Shown: positions 28,334-38,474 of the stretch, piece after piece | How positions within the stretch are numbered: position 1 is the stretch's first letter | Layout: every line of letters starts with the position of its first letter | Assembly (NCBI GenBank): GCA_963786805.1 | Contig: CAWBAK010000007.1 | Location: 310,001-374,000, forward strand | Direction: 5' to 3' | DNA length: 64,000 bases | Origin: CALGFI01 sp963786805 | Lineage (GTDB): Bacteria; Actinomycetota; UBA4738; HRBIN12 | Program-made: the position numbers and the translations under genes | The notes under the pieces: generated by a model | Seen by the model: the letters and a program-made list of their open reading frames with translations, nothing else | What the model was told of the DNA's origin: nothing | Database searches by the model: none

Positions 28334-28801
28334 TCACTCCGGTCGGAGCTCGTACTCGAGCTCGTCGTGGATCTCGACCCCACGGGCGCCGAGGAGCGGG
28401 ATCTCCGGCTTCGTTAGGCGAGCGCGATCGACCGCGCCCTCGTCGACCCCGACGAGCGTGAAACCCTGCCGTTCGTAGAACCGCTGCGCGCGAACGTTGT
28501 CGTTCGTCGTGATCAGCCAGATCCGTCGAGCACCGAGCCCCTTCACGGCGCCGATCAACGCCGTGCCGATCCCTCGCCCCTCCTCGAATGCGTCGATCGT
28601 GACGATCTCGCACGCGTCGCCCTCGAGGACGTACGTGAGCAGGCCGACAGGACCGCCCTCCTCCTCGGCAACGAACCCCGGAAGCAGCGCGGGCTCGTAC
28701 ACGGTCCCGTGGGCGACGACGATCTCCGAGCCCCACCGCTCGCGGATCGTCGAGCGAACCCATCCCCGTTCGTCCTCGCGGAGGGGCCGGACGTCGATCA
28801 C
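28334..28801 (-). CDS. GNAT-family N-acetyltransferase
   Basis: 155 residues. CoA site IVTIDAFEEGRGIGTALIGA and LITTNDNVRAQRFYERQGF, the latter typical of small GNATs acting on amines or peptides. The C-terminus (RLTKPEIPLLGARGVEIHDE) resembles a subgroup annotated as acetyltransferases of unknown substrate. GTG start at 28801 overlaps the stop of the flippase (GTGA), so the two are translationally coupled. Confidence 0.8.
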   Translation of the reverse strand: MIDVRPLREDERGWVRSTIRERWGSEIVVAHGTVYEPALLPGFVAEEEGGPVGLLTYVLEGDACEIVTIDAFEEGRGIGTALIGAVKGLGARRIWLITTNDNVRAQRFYERQGFTLVGVDEGAVDRARLTKPEIPLLGARGVEIHDELEYELRPE

Positions 28802-30357
28802 GCTGTGGAACGGCCGCGCCGCAGAGCCTTCCGAGCCATCACGAGCACCACCGTGCGCTCGTGCTCGGGAAGGCCGAACGCCACGAGGGCGGCCACGTAC
28901 GCGAGACTCCCGGCGCCGAACGACACGAGCAGGTCGAGGAGCCACTTCTCGGCCGGCATGATCGCGTGTGCGAGCGCCATCACGATCCCACCCGCGGCGG
29001 CGGCGGGCGCGAGCCGGAGATAGCCGGCATCGAACGGCCAGATCCCGAGGAACCGGCGGACGAGCATCAGGCGAGCGATCGCGCTCACCGTGAGCGTCGC
29101 CGCCTGCGCGATCGCGGCGCCTTCGATCCCCAGCGCCTCCGGCCGCGCGAGGGCGAGCGCGAGCACGACGTCGATCGCGAACCCACCCGCGTACACGAGG
29201 AGGTCCCAACCGGTCCGGCCGGCCATGATCAGGATGAACCCGACCGTGCCGACCATCACCGGGACGATCATCCCGACGATCAGGATCCGCAGCGCGGTCT
29301 CGCCCTGGACGAACTCGCCGCCGAAGATCCGCAGGACCGGACCGGGAAGGACGGCCAGCAGGAGCAGCACCGGGATCGTCGCGGCGAGCGTCCATCGCGT
29401 CACCTGCTTGTAGAGGCCGTCGAGGCGATCGGTCTCGCCCCGGTGGTGCAGGTCGGCGACGAACGGACTGAACGTGAGCGAGACCGACGTGAGGAACAGG
29501 AACAGCGACTGTCCCGCTCGGAGCACCGCGCCGTAGACACCGGTCGCGGCGGCCCCGGCCGGTCCCTGGTCGCTCCACAGGAGCGAGAGCACGAAGAAGT
29601 CGGTCCAGAAGATCAGCTGGCTGAACAGCGTCGCCGGTGCCCGCAGCGCGCCGAAACGCAGGAGCGATCCGAACCGTTCCTCGGGGATGCCGTCGCCCAC
29701 GGCGGCGCCGGAGAACCGCGACTGCTCCTTCTGCCAGCCGTACCACGCGATCGCGAGGGCCAGCGCCCACGAGGCGGAGAAGGCCGCCGACGCGACGTCC
29801 GGCGTGTCCTGCAGCGCGGACCAGAACGCGAGCGTGAACGCGATCCATCCGATCGGCTGCGCGATCCACTGCGCGTACAGCGTGAACCGCATGATCTTCA
29901 GTCCGCGGGTGGCGCCCATGTACGTGAACGCGAGCGCGCCGGCCGGGATCGCGACGGCGGCCGCGCGGAAGGCGCCCTCGGCGGCCTCGGGCCTTCCGCT
30001 GAACGCGTCGGCGAGGGTCGGCGCCAGGAGGAAGACGGCGAGCCCGAACGGGAACGAGATGGCGGCCGCGATCGCCACGGAACGCCGCACCAGGCCGCGC
30101 GCCCGAGCCGCCTGGCCGCGTCCCACGAGGATCGCGACGAGGCGAACGTTCGCGACGTCCATGCCGAACCGCGTCGCGGCCGCCGCGATGAACGCGAACT
30201 GCGTGGCCAACGTGACGACGCCGAACCCCTCGTCGCCGAGGCGGCGCGTCATGATGACCTGTGCCGCGAAGGTGGCGAGGGCCCCGATCGCCAGACCGAG
30301 CACGTTCTGCCCGGTGTTCCCAAGGATGATCCGCTGGTCGCGGGCCGGCTCGTCCAC
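28798..30357 (-). CDS. Oligosaccharide flippase / MATE-superfamily membrane protein
   Basis: 519 residues, about 14 membrane helices. The start VDEPARDQRIILGNTGQNVL and FAAQVIMTRRLGDEGFGVVT, then FGMDVANVRLVAILVGRGQA and SQLIFWTDFFVLSLLW, are typical of Wzx/RfbX-type lipid-linked polysaccharide flippases in the MOP superfamily. GTG start at 30357 is preferred to upstream options because homologues begin close to the first helix. Upstream and coupled to the acetyltransferase. No glycosyltransferases are beside it, so its polymer is unknown; the LCP gene at 21 kb may be in the same wall pathway. Confidence 0.82.
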   Translation of the reverse strand: MDEPARDQRIILGNTGQNVLGLAIGALATFAAQVIMTRRLGDEGFGVVTLATQFAFIAAAATRFGMDVANVRLVAILVGRGQAARARGLVRRSVAIAAAISFPFGLAVFLLAPTLADAFSGRPEAAEGAFRAAAVAIPAGALAFTYMGATRGLKIMRFTLYAQWIAQPIGWIAFTLAFWSALQDTPDVASAAFSASWALALAIAWYGWQKEQSRFSGAAVGDGIPEERFGSLLRFGALRAPATLFSQLIFWTDFFVLSLLWSDQGPAGAAATGVYGAVLRAGQSLFLFLTSVSLTFSPFVADLHHRGETDRLDGLYKQVTRWTLAATIPVLLLLAVLPGPVLRIFGGEFVQGETALRILIVGMIVPVMVGTVGFILIMAGRTGWDLLVYAGGFAIDVVLALALARPEALGIEGAAIAQAATLTVSAIARLMLVRRFLGIWPFDAGYLRLAPAAAAGGIVMALAHAIMPAEKWLLDLLVSFGAGSLAYVAALVAFGLPEHERTVVLVMARKALRRGRSTA

Positions 30358-30446
30358 GCGCGCAGTATCGCAGCGGCCGGACGGCCGACCGGGTAGCGTC
30401 GGCGTTCGCCACACGGAACGCAACTCGAACCGACACGGAGGTGGAG

Positions 30447-30815
30447 ATGGACGAAGGAGCGGCGCTCGAACGAGGACGGCAGCGGATGCTCGAGATCCAC
30501 GGCGAGCGGTCCCTCGCCACGATCGAGGGACTCGGCGACCTCGGCCGGATGGTCCTCGAGGTCGCCTACGGCGACGTGTACTCGCGCCCGGGTCTGGCGC
30601 TTCGCGACCGGCAGATCGCAACGGTTGCGGTGCTCGTGGCGCTCGGCCGCTCGTCCCAGCTGCCGATCCACCTTCGCTCGTCGCTGAAGGCCGGTCTCAG
30701 CGTCGAGGAGCTGCAGGAAGTCATCCTCCAGACGGCCGTGCTCGCCGGCTTCCCGCCGGCGCTGAACGCGTGGTCCACGCTGAAGACGATCGCGGGCGAC
30801 CCCGACGGAGCGTGA
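30447..30815 (+). CDS. Carboxymuconolactone decarboxylase-family protein
   Basis: 122 residues, all helical, with the CMD core RPGLALRDRQIATVAVLVAL, PIHLRSSLKAGLSVEELQEV and VLAGFPPALNAWSTLK. The AhpD-type CxxC is absent, so it is closer to gamma-carboxymuconolactone decarboxylases than to peroxidase partners. ATG at 30447 behind GGAGGT. Its stop overlaps a GTG that probably begins the next gene. Confidence 0.8.
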   Translation: MDEGAALERGRQRMLEIHGERSLATIEGLGDLGRMVLEVAYGDVYSRPGLALRDRQIATVAVLVALGRSSQLPIHLRSSLKAGLSVEELQEVILQTAVLAGFPPALNAWSTLKTIAGDPDGA

Positions 30816-31860
30816 CGTCGCCGCCGTTCGGCGAGCCCGGGTCGGCGCGCAGCTCCTGCACCGCCCCTCGTCTCGCGGCGTTCCCGAGCTCGTGGAGCGC
30901 CTGGTCGGCGTCCAGGCGCAGCTCCCGTCGACCGTGCCACTTGCCCTGCGAGCCCGAACCAGGAACCCGGCTCGTGCCGACGTGCGCCCCGGGCTCGAGA
31001 CGGATCGTTCCGTCGTCCGGACCTGGGCGATGCGCGGAACGCTGCACCTCGTGCTTGCAGAGGACGTCCGATGGCTGACGAGGATGCTCGCTCCAGGCCA
31101 GCTGATCGGAGCGCGGCGGCGGCTCGCTCAGCTCGGCGTCGACCAACCCGATGCGGCGATCCGGCACCTCGAACGAGCACTTTCGGACGGCCCGCTGACC
31201 CGAGGCGAGGCCGCCGAGCGACTACGGGAACGAGGCGTTCCGTTGGACGGGCAGGCCGCGTATCACCTCCTCCGATTCGCCGCGCTGGCCGGACTCGTCT
31301 GCTTCGGCCCGCAGCGCGACGGCGAGAACGCGTTCGTCCTGCTCGACGACTGGATCCCCGACCGCGGCGATGACGGGCGTGACGAGACCGAGCTCGCGCG
31401 GCGATACCTGCTCGCGCACGCGCCGGCGAGCGCAGACGACTTCGCCGCGTGGTCCGGCCTCGGCACGCGAGCCGCGCGGCAAGCGTTTCAGGACCTCGCT
31501 CCCGAGTTGGCGAGGGCGCCGGGCGGGACGTTCCGCCCCCGGGCGCGGAGGTCCGCGACCCCCGCGGACGTCGTCCGGCTGATCCCGGCCTTCGACCCGT
31601 ACCTCCTCGGATGGCGAGACCGCTCGTTCGCCGTGCCCGCCCGGTACGCGAAGGAGGTGAACCGGGGCGGCGGCTGGGTCCGCGGCGTCGCCCTCGTCGA
31701 CGGCAGGGCGGTGGCCACCTGGACGATCGACCGTGGCGGGGCGGGAGCGCGCGTCCGACTCCGCCCGTTCGGGCGTCTGCCTCGCTCATCCGCCCTCGAC
31801 GCGGAGATCCGCAACGTCGAGCGGTTCCTCGCGGTCTCCGGCACGGTTGATGGGTCGTAG
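30812..31860 (+). CDS. AlkZ/YcaQ-like winged-helix DNA glycosylase-family protein (frameshift near 30825)
   Basis: About 350 residues. The HTH_42 fold: VQAQLPSTVPLALRART carries the QxQ catalytic motif of AlkZ; then VVRTWAMRGTLHLVLAEDVR (the R-G-T-x-H block), winged helices around LTRGEAAERLRERGVPL, a second winged-helix unit SADDFAAWSGLGTRAARQAF, and the late block RLIPAFDPYLLGWRDRSF. The clean frame has its first GTG only at 30892, inside the domain. Codons upstream (RRARVGAQLLHRPSSRG) are clearly part of the family, so the natural start is the GTG at 30812 overlapping the previous stop, with an indel near 30825. Members remove bulky alkylated bases or unhook cross-links. Confidence 0.78.
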
Positions 31861-31896
31861 GCCTCAGGCGGTTCGCCGCGGTGCGAGCGGATCGCG

Positions 31897-34000
31897 CTAT
31901 CCCGGCTCCGCCGCCCGAACCGGGATCCGCCCGTGGACCGTGGTGCCGTCGCCGGGCGAGGACCGGACATCGAACGTCCCCCCGAGCGCGGCGAGGCGAT
32001 CCTTCATGTTCTGCATGCCCGAACCGGGCGGTGCCGACGACGGGTCGAACCCCCGGCCGTCGTCCTGCACGGCGAAGGTCAATGCCTCGCCCTCGTCGCG
32101 CAGCGTGACGGTCACGTTCGACGCCTCCGCGTACTTGGTCACGTTCTGGAGCGCCTCGAGACAGCAGAAGTAGACGGCCGCCTCGGCCTCCTGCGGGTAG
32201 CGCCCCACCCCGTCCGGGACGACCCGAGTGCTCACGGCGGCCTTGGAAGCCTGCGCTTCGAGCGCGGCCGGCAGACCCTTGTCGGCGAGCAGCGGCGGAT
32301 AGATCCCGCGGGCGAGGTCGCGCAGGTTGTCGAGGGCGGCGGCCGTGTCCGCCTGGAGCTCGGACAGCAGCGCGACGGCTCGCTCCGGGTCCTTGCCGAC
32401 GAACATCTCGGCCATCCGCTGCTTCACGGCGAGCGCGACGAGCTGCTGCTGCGCGCCGTCGTGAAGGTCGCGTTCGAGCCGTCGCCGTTCCTGGTCCTGC
32501 GCGGCGACGATCCGCTGGCGCGACGCCTGGAGCTCGTCCAGTCGCGCGCGAAGCTCCTCGGTCAGGCCGGCGTTCCGAAGCACGAGCCCGGCCTGCGCCG
32601 CGAGATGCTCGAGCAGCTGCTCCTCCTCGTGCGTGAGCGGCTCGCTCGGCGGCTTCGTGACGGAGATCGCGCCGAGCAGCTCGCCCTCGTGACGGACGGG
32701 AAGCGCGCGCGAGCCGTTCAGCGCCGGCATCTCACCGTCCGCAAGAGGGACCGCGACGGAAGCCGTCTCGGCCTCCGAGGGCCACACCGCGGCCGGCCGA
32801 AGCGACTCACCGACCCGGAGCCACACCTCCGCGTGCTGCGCTCGAGTGCCCTCGCCGACGATCCGCGCCATCCGCGGCAGCAGGTCCTCGGTCGCGTACG
32901 CCCCCGAGAGCCGTTCGGAGAACGCGGACAGGACCTCGTACGGCGTCGCGCGTTCACCGAGGATCAGCCGGTTGGCGAGCCGGTTCGCCCGCGTGCGAAG
33001 GGGCTGGAACGCGAGCGCGATGACGACGGCGGCGATGACCGGTAACGGGCCGCCGGACGAGGCGTCGAAGCCGAAGAACGCGGCGCCGAGGCCGACCACG
33101 ATCGCGACGTACACGAGGCTGATGACCGCCGCGAGGATCGCGACCACGACGGTCTTGCGGATCACGACGTTCACGTCGAACAGCCGGTATCGCAACATCG
33201 CGATCCCGATCGCCACGGGCAACGCGAGGAACGCCAAGGCGCTGAGCGCCGTCGCGGCGAACGAGTCGACGAGCCACGGGACGCCTGCCGCCTGGCCGAT
33301 CGTCTGCAGGGCGATCCAGATCGCCAAGCAGAACGCCCGCGAACATCAGCCACTTGATCTGCTCCCGCTCGTCGCCGACCGACCGTCGGTACCGGACGAT
33401 GAGCGAGGCGACCGAGACGAGCGCCAGCACGACGAGGAGCAGGAACCCGATCCCGACCGCCACCCCGATCGACTGACCGGCCGCCTCGATCCCCAGAGGA
33501 TTCGGGATACCGGCCGGCATCTCGAGTTGCGGGTCGACGGCCGACAGGACGACGAGCGCGCCGATGACCGCGCCGGTGATCCAAGCGACCGGGCGCCAGC
33601 GGCGGGACGGAAGGTGCCCGTCGGGGAAGAGCAGGAACACGAAGGTGATCATCGGACCGATGCCGGCGGCCCATCCCCAGCCGCCGACCCACGCCAGCCA
33701 TCTCGCGCCCGGGATGGCTCCGGGGTTCCTCTCGAACGAGTAGGTCGCCGCCTCGGAGCCGACGAACGCCAGGGCGATCGCCATCGTGAACCCGATGAGC
33801 AGCCAGCCGATCGCGTTCTCGGGCCGGCGCGACGCGATCAACGTCCCAGCGAACGCCATCCCCGAGAAGATGAGCACGAAGACGGCCTGCTCGAGCAGCC
33901 CGGAGTGGTTGAGGGCGACCAGGACGATCCCGATCGTCGCCATCGCGAGCGCCAGGAACAGCAGCCCCCACGCCAGCCGACGCGCGGCAACGGCGGTCAT
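31897..34000 (-). CDS. Membrane sensor histidine kinase, NarX/HisKA_3 type (frameshift near 33330)
   Basis: About 700 residues. Two blocks of membrane helices: LAWGLLFLALAMATIGIVLV to FLLLVVLALVSVASLIV, and after the frame change LAIWIALQTIGQAAGVPWLV to VISLVYVAIVVGLGAAFFGF. A GAF-like domain follows (SGAYATEDLLPRMARIVGEG ... ISVTKPPSEPLTHEEEQLLE), then HisKA_3 with the histidine in ERRRLERDLHDGAQQQLVAL, N-box CCLEALQNVTKYAEAS, G1 VQDDGRGFD and G2 GSGMQNMKDRL. The span is 2104 nt, one over a multiple of three. No response regulator is adjacent, so it is an orphan in this window. ATG at 34000. Confidence 0.85.
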
Positions 34001-34117
34001 GTCCGAACCCGCCTCATACGCCCGATGGTGGCACGTCGTCCGGCCGGCCGGAAGGGTGGAAGCACCCGCCGCGCCTGCGTGGCAGCCCGTCGGGGTCAGA
34101 GGAGACGTCGGCGGTCG

Positions 34118-34561
34118 CTACTTCTCCGCTTCCGGGTCGGACGAGGGCTCCCAGCCCGTGACCGTCTCGACCTCGATCGCGACGATCAGACCGGGATCAT
34201 CCGTCGACTCGTATTGGGGGTACTTCGCCCGGAGCAGGCCGAGGGCGGCGTCCCGCTCGTCGGTCTCGACCACCACGCGGGCGGTGCCCCGCGCCCGCAC
34301 CCACCACAGCGTGTCCCAGTCCTCGTCGTACTCGTCGACGACGAGCTCGACGGCCGGCTGGTGCTCGATGTTCCTCAGCCGCTGGAGCTCTTTCGAGCGC
34401 TTGGGCTTCTCGTCCACCATCCAGTACAGCCGCGTCGCGGAGCCGCGATCCATGACGACGAACACGAAGGGGACCACGTGCGGCTTCCCTTCGGGCGTCA
34501 GTGTCGCGAGCCGGCCCACCCGGGCCGCCCGCAGCCGTGTCAGCGCCTCGTCTCGTTCCAC
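34118..34561 (-). CDS. PPOX-class split-barrel protein, probable F420-dependent
   Basis: 147 residues. VGRLATLTPEGKPHVVPFVF is the flavin/deazaflavin split-barrel signature; YWMVDEKPKRSKELQRLRNI and DTLWWVRARGTARVVVETDE follow as in the TIGR03668 group of actinobacterial proteins. GTG at 34561. Could bind F420, FMN or haem; the LLM-class gene at 38929 shows that F420-type chemistry is plausible here. Divergent from a VOC gene with a 42-bp gap. Confidence 0.78.
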   Translation of the reverse strand: MERDEALTRLRAARVGRLATLTPEGKPHVVPFVFVVMDRGSATRLYWMVDEKPKRSKELQRLRNIEHQPAVELVVDEYDEDWDTLWWVRARGTARVVVETDERDAALGLLRAKYPQYESTDDPGLIVAIEVETVTGWEPSSDPEAEK

Positions 34562-34603
34562 GGGGGCTATCCTCCCCGACGTGCCGAGAAGCGTCACCCC
34601 GCG

Positions 34604-35032
34604 ATGACCGACGAGGCGACGGCGGCGGGCGAGGCCTCCCCGCCGTTCGAACAGCTCGATTTCCTCTACACGCCGAGCCGGGACGTCGCCGCAGACATGA
34701 CGTACTTCACCGAGATCCTCGGCGCTCGGGTCGTGTTCGCCATCGAGGGGATGGGAACCAGGGTCGCGGCGCTCGAGCTCACGCAGGGACCGCCGCTCCT
34801 GCTGCTGACCGACCACGTCGAGGGCGACCGCACGATCCTCGTGTACCGCGTGCCCGATCTCGAGGCGACGCTCGCCACGCTCGAGTCGCACGGCTGGCAG
34901 CGCGAGCACACCTTCGAGATCCCGCAGGGACCCGTGTGCTCCTTCCGGACGCCGGGAGGCCACCGGATCGCGCTGTACGAGCTGACCCGGCCCGACGCGG
35001 CCGCGCACTTCGAGGGCAGACGCGACTTCTGA
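34604..35032 (+). CDS. VOC-family protein
   Basis: 142 residues. Two VOC units: FLYTPSRDVAADMTYFTEIL ... VAALELTQGPPLLLLTDHV and TILVYRVPDLEATLATLESH ... FRTPGGHRIALYELTRPD. The C-terminal E in ALYELT is the usual metal ligand. ATG at 34604. Function unknown. Confidence 0.78.
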   Translation: MTDEATAAGEASPPFEQLDFLYTPSRDVAADMTYFTEILGARVVFAIEGMGTRVAALELTQGPPLLLLTDHVEGDRTILVYRVPDLEATLATLESHGWQREHTFEIPQGPVCSFRTPGGHRIALYELTRPDAAAHFEGRRDF

Positions 35033-35143
35033 CCGATCAGCTCCAGCGATCGCGAACGAGGCCGTGCCCGATGCGCGAGCTGTGGAGACGTGGAATGCTG
35101 GATCTCGGCCGGTCGTACGCACCGGCACGGGAAGGGGGCGGCG

Positions 35144-35464
35144 ATGAGCGACTACGTCTTGCTCTACAGCGGAGGCAAGATGCCCGAATCCGACGAGGAG
35201 ACGGCCGCCGTGATGCAGGCCTGGACCGACTGGATGGGAGAGCTCGGGGATGCCTTGAAGGACGGCGGGAATCCGTTCACCCCTGCCGCCAAGACCATCT
35301 CGGCGGACGGCTCGGTCACCGGCGGTTCCGTTGGAACGATGGCGACCGGTTACTCCATCATCAAGGCGGACTCGCTCGACGACGCCGTTTCGATGGCGAA
35401 GGGGTGCCCCGTTTTCTTGGGCGACGCGAAGATCACGGTGTACGAGACCTTTGAAGTGATGTAG
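35144..35464 (+). CDS. YCII-family protein (copy 1)
   Basis: 106 residues. Ferredoxin-like YCII/DGPF fold: YVLLYSGGKMPESDEETAAV, AWTDWMGELGDALKDGGNPF and the conserved SLDDAVSMAKGCPVF helix before the last strand. Small YCII proteins often accompany ECF sigma factors or stress genes and have no firmly known reaction. ATG at 35144 preceded by GAAGGGGG. A paralogue with the same length is at 38560. Confidence 0.8.
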   Translation: MSDYVLLYSGGKMPESDEETAAVMQAWTDWMGELGDALKDGGNPFTPAAKTISADGSVTGGSVGTMATGYSIIKADSLDDAVSMAKGCPVFLGDAKITVYETFEVM

Positions 35465-35529
35465 CTCGAGATCCGGGAGCGCTCGGCCGGGGTATTCTTT
35501 CGTGAACCCGATCCCTTGGAGGTCCGAAG

Positions 35530-35877
35530 GTGGGTTCCCACAGGCTCGCGGCATGGCACGCGTTCGTGCCCTTGCTGGCGCAGAACGGCGACCGCATCCG
35601 GTTCGATCTCGACATCTCTTCGATCCTGACCTACATCGTGATCGGCCTGATCGTGGGTGTACTGGCACGCTTGCTCGTTCCCGGGCGCACCTCGATGAGC
35701 CTGCTGGCGACGATCGTCATCGGCATCATCGGCGCCGTCATCGGCGGCTGGCTCGCCGGGGCGGTCTTCGAGGAGACCGAGGGCGTGGACTGGATCGCGT
35801 CGATACTCGTGGCTCTCGTGCTCGTGTTGCTGGTCCGAAGGGCATCGCCCCGCCGCCCGTTCTGGAGCCGCCGCTAA
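35530..35877 (+). CDS. GlsB/YeaQ/YmgE-family small membrane protein
   Basis: 115 residues, a stress-associated membrane protein of unknown mechanism. Three hydrophobic stretches: ILTYIVIGLIVGVLARLLVP, LATIVIGIIGAVIGGWLAGA and WIASILVALVLVLLVRR. The pattern IGLIVGxLARLLVPGR and IGxIGAxIGGWL is the family signature. GTG at 35530 behind GGAGGT (35519-35524). The soluble N-terminal extension (residues 1-28) is longer than usual. Confidence 0.82.
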   Translation: MGSHRLAAWHAFVPLLAQNGDRIRFDLDISSILTYIVIGLIVGVLARLLVPGRTSMSLLATIVIGIIGAVIGGWLAGAVFEETEGVDWIASILVALVLVLLVRRASPRRPFWSRR

Positions 35878-35907
35878 CCCGGTATCCGAGATCCGGTACG
35901 GCCGACC

Positions 35908-36432
35908 TCAGCGCGCCGAACGCTCCTCGGCGAGCCGCGCCAAGTTCCGCAACTGCTTCACGTCCGCGCGGTTGACGAGGATCCGGAAGATCGGCCGCGC
36001 CCAGGGCTTCAACCAGTACGGAAGGTAGTTCACCCGCTCCACGGTGTCGGTGTAGACGATCCGTGTTCCGCTCTCCTGAGGCTGCACGTCGTACCGGTGC
36101 GAGAAGTGCGCCTCCCACGTCTTGGCCCTCTTGCGCTCGAGGCGCGCGTCGGTCTCGATCACGAACAGGTTCGGCCTCGACGCCTCCGTGACGACCGACC
36201 GGTCGTGGAAGGTGTCCTTCCCGGCGGAACCCGAAGACGAGAACGTCGTCCCGACCGTCGCCGGGCCGTCCGGCGCGTCGAGTGAGAGCAGCTTGAACTG
36301 GTCGTCGCTCGCCCGTTCGCCCGACCATTCCAGGTGGGCCCGCAGATCCGTGATCAGGTCGTAGACGGCTTCCGGTGGCGCGCTCGATGTCGCCGAGGTC
36401 TGGGTGCTGAACATCAACGGGCGATCGGCCAT
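35908..36432 (-). CDS. SRPBCC-family (START-like) lipid/ligand-binding protein
   Basis: 174 residues, helix-grip fold: STQTSATSSAPPEAVYDLIT, LRAHLEWSGERASDD, VVTEASRPNLFVIETDARLE, WEAHFSHRYDVQPQESGTRI, and a C-terminal basic helix LVNRADVKQLRNLARLAEER. Own ATG at 36432 with AAGGAG eight bases upstream. In the raw sequence the upstream hydrolase frame runs straight into it without a stop, but a TGA in the neighbouring frame at 36455-36453 suggests two separate genes. Confidence 0.75.
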   Translation of the reverse strand: MADRPLMFSTQTSATSSAPPEAVYDLITDLRAHLEWSGERASDDQFKLLSLDAPDGPATVGTTFSSSGSAGKDTFHDRSVVTEASRPNLFVIETDARLERKRAKTWEAHFSHRYDVQPQESGTRIVYTDTVERVNYLPYWLKPWARPIFRILVNRADVKQLRNLARLAEERSAR

Positions 36433-36452
36433 CCGGCCACGCTCCTTCCCGA

Positions 36453-37250
36453 TCACCGACGTGAGGGATCGAGCCCGATCGGACGGACTCTCGTGCACTC
36501 CCCACAGGCGCCGGAGGGAGGCCGCGACGCGCTCCGGTTCGGCGACATGCGAGGTGTTCATGTGGTGCAGGCCTTCGTAGCGCTCGACGACCATCTGCGG
36601 CATCAGCGCGGAGAGGCGCTCCGCACGCCGCTCCCATGACTGGTTGCTGAGGCTCCCGTAGCTGTAGTACGCGGGTCGGTCGAACGACCGGAGGCGCTCG
36701 ATCGGCACGTCGGACTCAGCCAGCGCCTGGACGAACGCGGCGATGCCGGCCGGTCGCGTCTCCATCCACGTCGGCGCGGGCCCTTGCGGCCGGGGCGGCG
36801 GTTCGACGCCGGCGCGGAGCATCTCGCCCACGAAGGCGTCCATCAGCCGGTCGGGCGGGAGCCCCACCATCGGCACTTGCTTCTCGCGCAGGAGCGCCAG
36901 GTCTTCGGCGTCGAAGGCGATCGCCGGCTCGTCGACGGCGAGCGACCGCACGCGATCGGGCCGCAGCGCCGTGAAGGCCAGGGCACATGCGCCACCGCCC
37001 GAGTAGTCCGTAGAGGTGAAAGGTTTCGAATCCCGCCTCGTCCGCGGCGCGTTCGATCCCGTCGAGCTCCAACTCCAGGCGGTACTCGGTCGGGGGGACG
37101 TCCGGACTCCGAGTACACCTCGAGATCCTTCACCACCGGGAGGATGTCGTCGCCGAGCGCATCGAGAAGGGCTCGGTACCGCAGCGCCGCCGGCATGAGG
37201 ATCCCGGGAAGGAAGACGACGGGGACCGGCTCGCGCGCGGGGTTCGCCAC
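36453..37250 (-). CDS. Alpha/beta hydrolase (frameshifts near 37105 and 36998, and near the 3' end)
   Basis: About 265 residues after correction. Start MANPAREPVPVVFLPGILMP at 37250, oxyanion region after the first strand, nucleophile elbow GYSGGGACALAF at about 37000 (needs removal of one C), acid region RSFDRPAYYSYGSLSNQS and catalytic histidine in RYEGLHHMNTSHVAEPERVA. Mid-part DVPPTEYRLELELDGIERAA joins after the first correction. Typical of peroxidase-like or esterase-like hydrolases; substrate unknown. Upstream of and probably co-transcribed with the SRPBCC gene. Confidence 0.7.
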
Positions 37251-37288
37251 CGCGTCACCCTATCCTGGTGCCTCGGCGGGGAGGTGCC

Positions 37289-38474
37289 GTGGGAGTCCCG
37301 GAGAACGAGGCGTTGATCCGACGCTTCTATGACGAGGTGTGGAACGCCGGGAATGTGGCGTTCACCGAGGAGGTCTTCGCGGACGACTATGTTCGGCACG
37401 ACCTCCGACCGACGCGAGCGCTTCCCGGACCCGAGGGGCAGGCCGCGATCGCGACGCACTTCCGAGCCGCGTTCCCCGACCTGCACACCGAGCTCGACCT
37501 CATCCTCGGCGAGGGCGATCTCGTCGCCGCGCGCTGGACGGCCGAGGGGACGAACACCGGCGCTTGGGGCGAACGCCCTCCGACGGGCGGGCGAGTCAGG
37601 TTCTCCGGCGTCAACATCTTCCGGTTGACGGACGGGAAGGTCGTCGAGCTCTGGAACCACCGGGACGACCTCGGCGTGATGCAACAGCTCGGAGCCGAGA
37701 TCTTCGCGGGCGCCGCTCCCACCGGTGGCGGATATCCTCGGACGGTGGACTACGAGACCTACGTCGAACACGTCCGGCAGGACGGGAGACGGCTCGCGGC
37801 GGCCGCGAGCAGCAACCTCTCGAAGGCCGTTCCCTCGTGTCCGGGCTGGACCGTCTCCGATCTCGTCTCCCATGTGGCCGAGGTGTACGAGCACAAGATC
37901 GCCTGCACGGCGCTCGGACGTTCCCCGGATCCCTGGCCGCCGGAATGGCCTTCGGACCGCGATCCCCTCGAGTGGCTCGGCGACGCCCACCGTCGCCTGC
38001 TCGGGATGTTCGAAGCGAGCGACGCCACCACCCCGTCGGCGACGTGGTGGCCACCGGATCAGACGGTGGGCTTCTGGGCGAGGCGGATGGCGCAAGAGAC
38101 GGCCGTCCACCGGATCGACGCCGAGCTGGCGACCGGAGCGCCGACACCGGTGGACGCCGAGCTCGCGGTCGACGGCGTGGACGAGATCCTCGTCATCATG
38201 CTCGCGGGTGACTGGTCGGACGAACCGGACGATGCGGCGACGGGACAGCGCGTGGCGATCTCGACCGGCGGAAGGACCTGGCTCGTCACGCTCGAGCGCG
38301 AAGCCGTGACCGTCGCCGAAGCAGGTCGGAGACACGGATGCCACGCTGAGCGGCGATCCCTCCGACGCCCTGCTCTGGCTCTGGGGGCGTGCCCCGGATG
38401 AACGTCTGACGCGCTCCGGCGACGAGGACGCCATCCGCCTGCTCCGTGCCCGGCTCGTCCTCGCGACGCAGTAG
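37289..38474 (+). CDS. SnoaL-like domain joined to a mycothiol-dependent maleylpyruvate isomerase-family domain
   Basis: The N-terminal 150 residues are a SnoaL/ester-cyclase fold (ENEALIRRFYDEVWNAGNVA, FRAAFPDLHTELDLILGEGD, RWTAEGTNTGAWGERPPTGG, FSGVNIFRLTDGKVVELWNH). The rest is a DinB-like, maleylpyruvate-isomerase-family domain (ASNLSKAVPSCPGWTVSDLV with SHVAEVYEH, FWARRMAQETAVHRIDAELA carrying the metal-site His, VDGVDEILVIMLAGDW). No stop lies in any frame at the 45-bp boundary, so the two are either fused or overlap. A GTG at about 37744 could start the second domain alone. An indel near 38328 shifts the last 48 codons; corrected it ends DAIRLLRARLVLATQ and TAG at 38472. GTG at 37289 behind GGGGAGG. 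Confidence 0.72.

Noticed and set aside
35879..35896. Weak hairpin after the GlsB-like gene (CCGGTATC / GATCCGG with a bulge)
   Set aside because: Only seven pairs with a bulged base, no T-tract; not strong enough to call a terminator.
35908..37250. Hydrolase-SRPBCC as a genuine fusion protein
   Set aside because: The SRPBCC part has its own ATG and well-placed AAGGAG, and a TGA in the neighbouring frame sits just upstream; the read-through is better explained by an indel.
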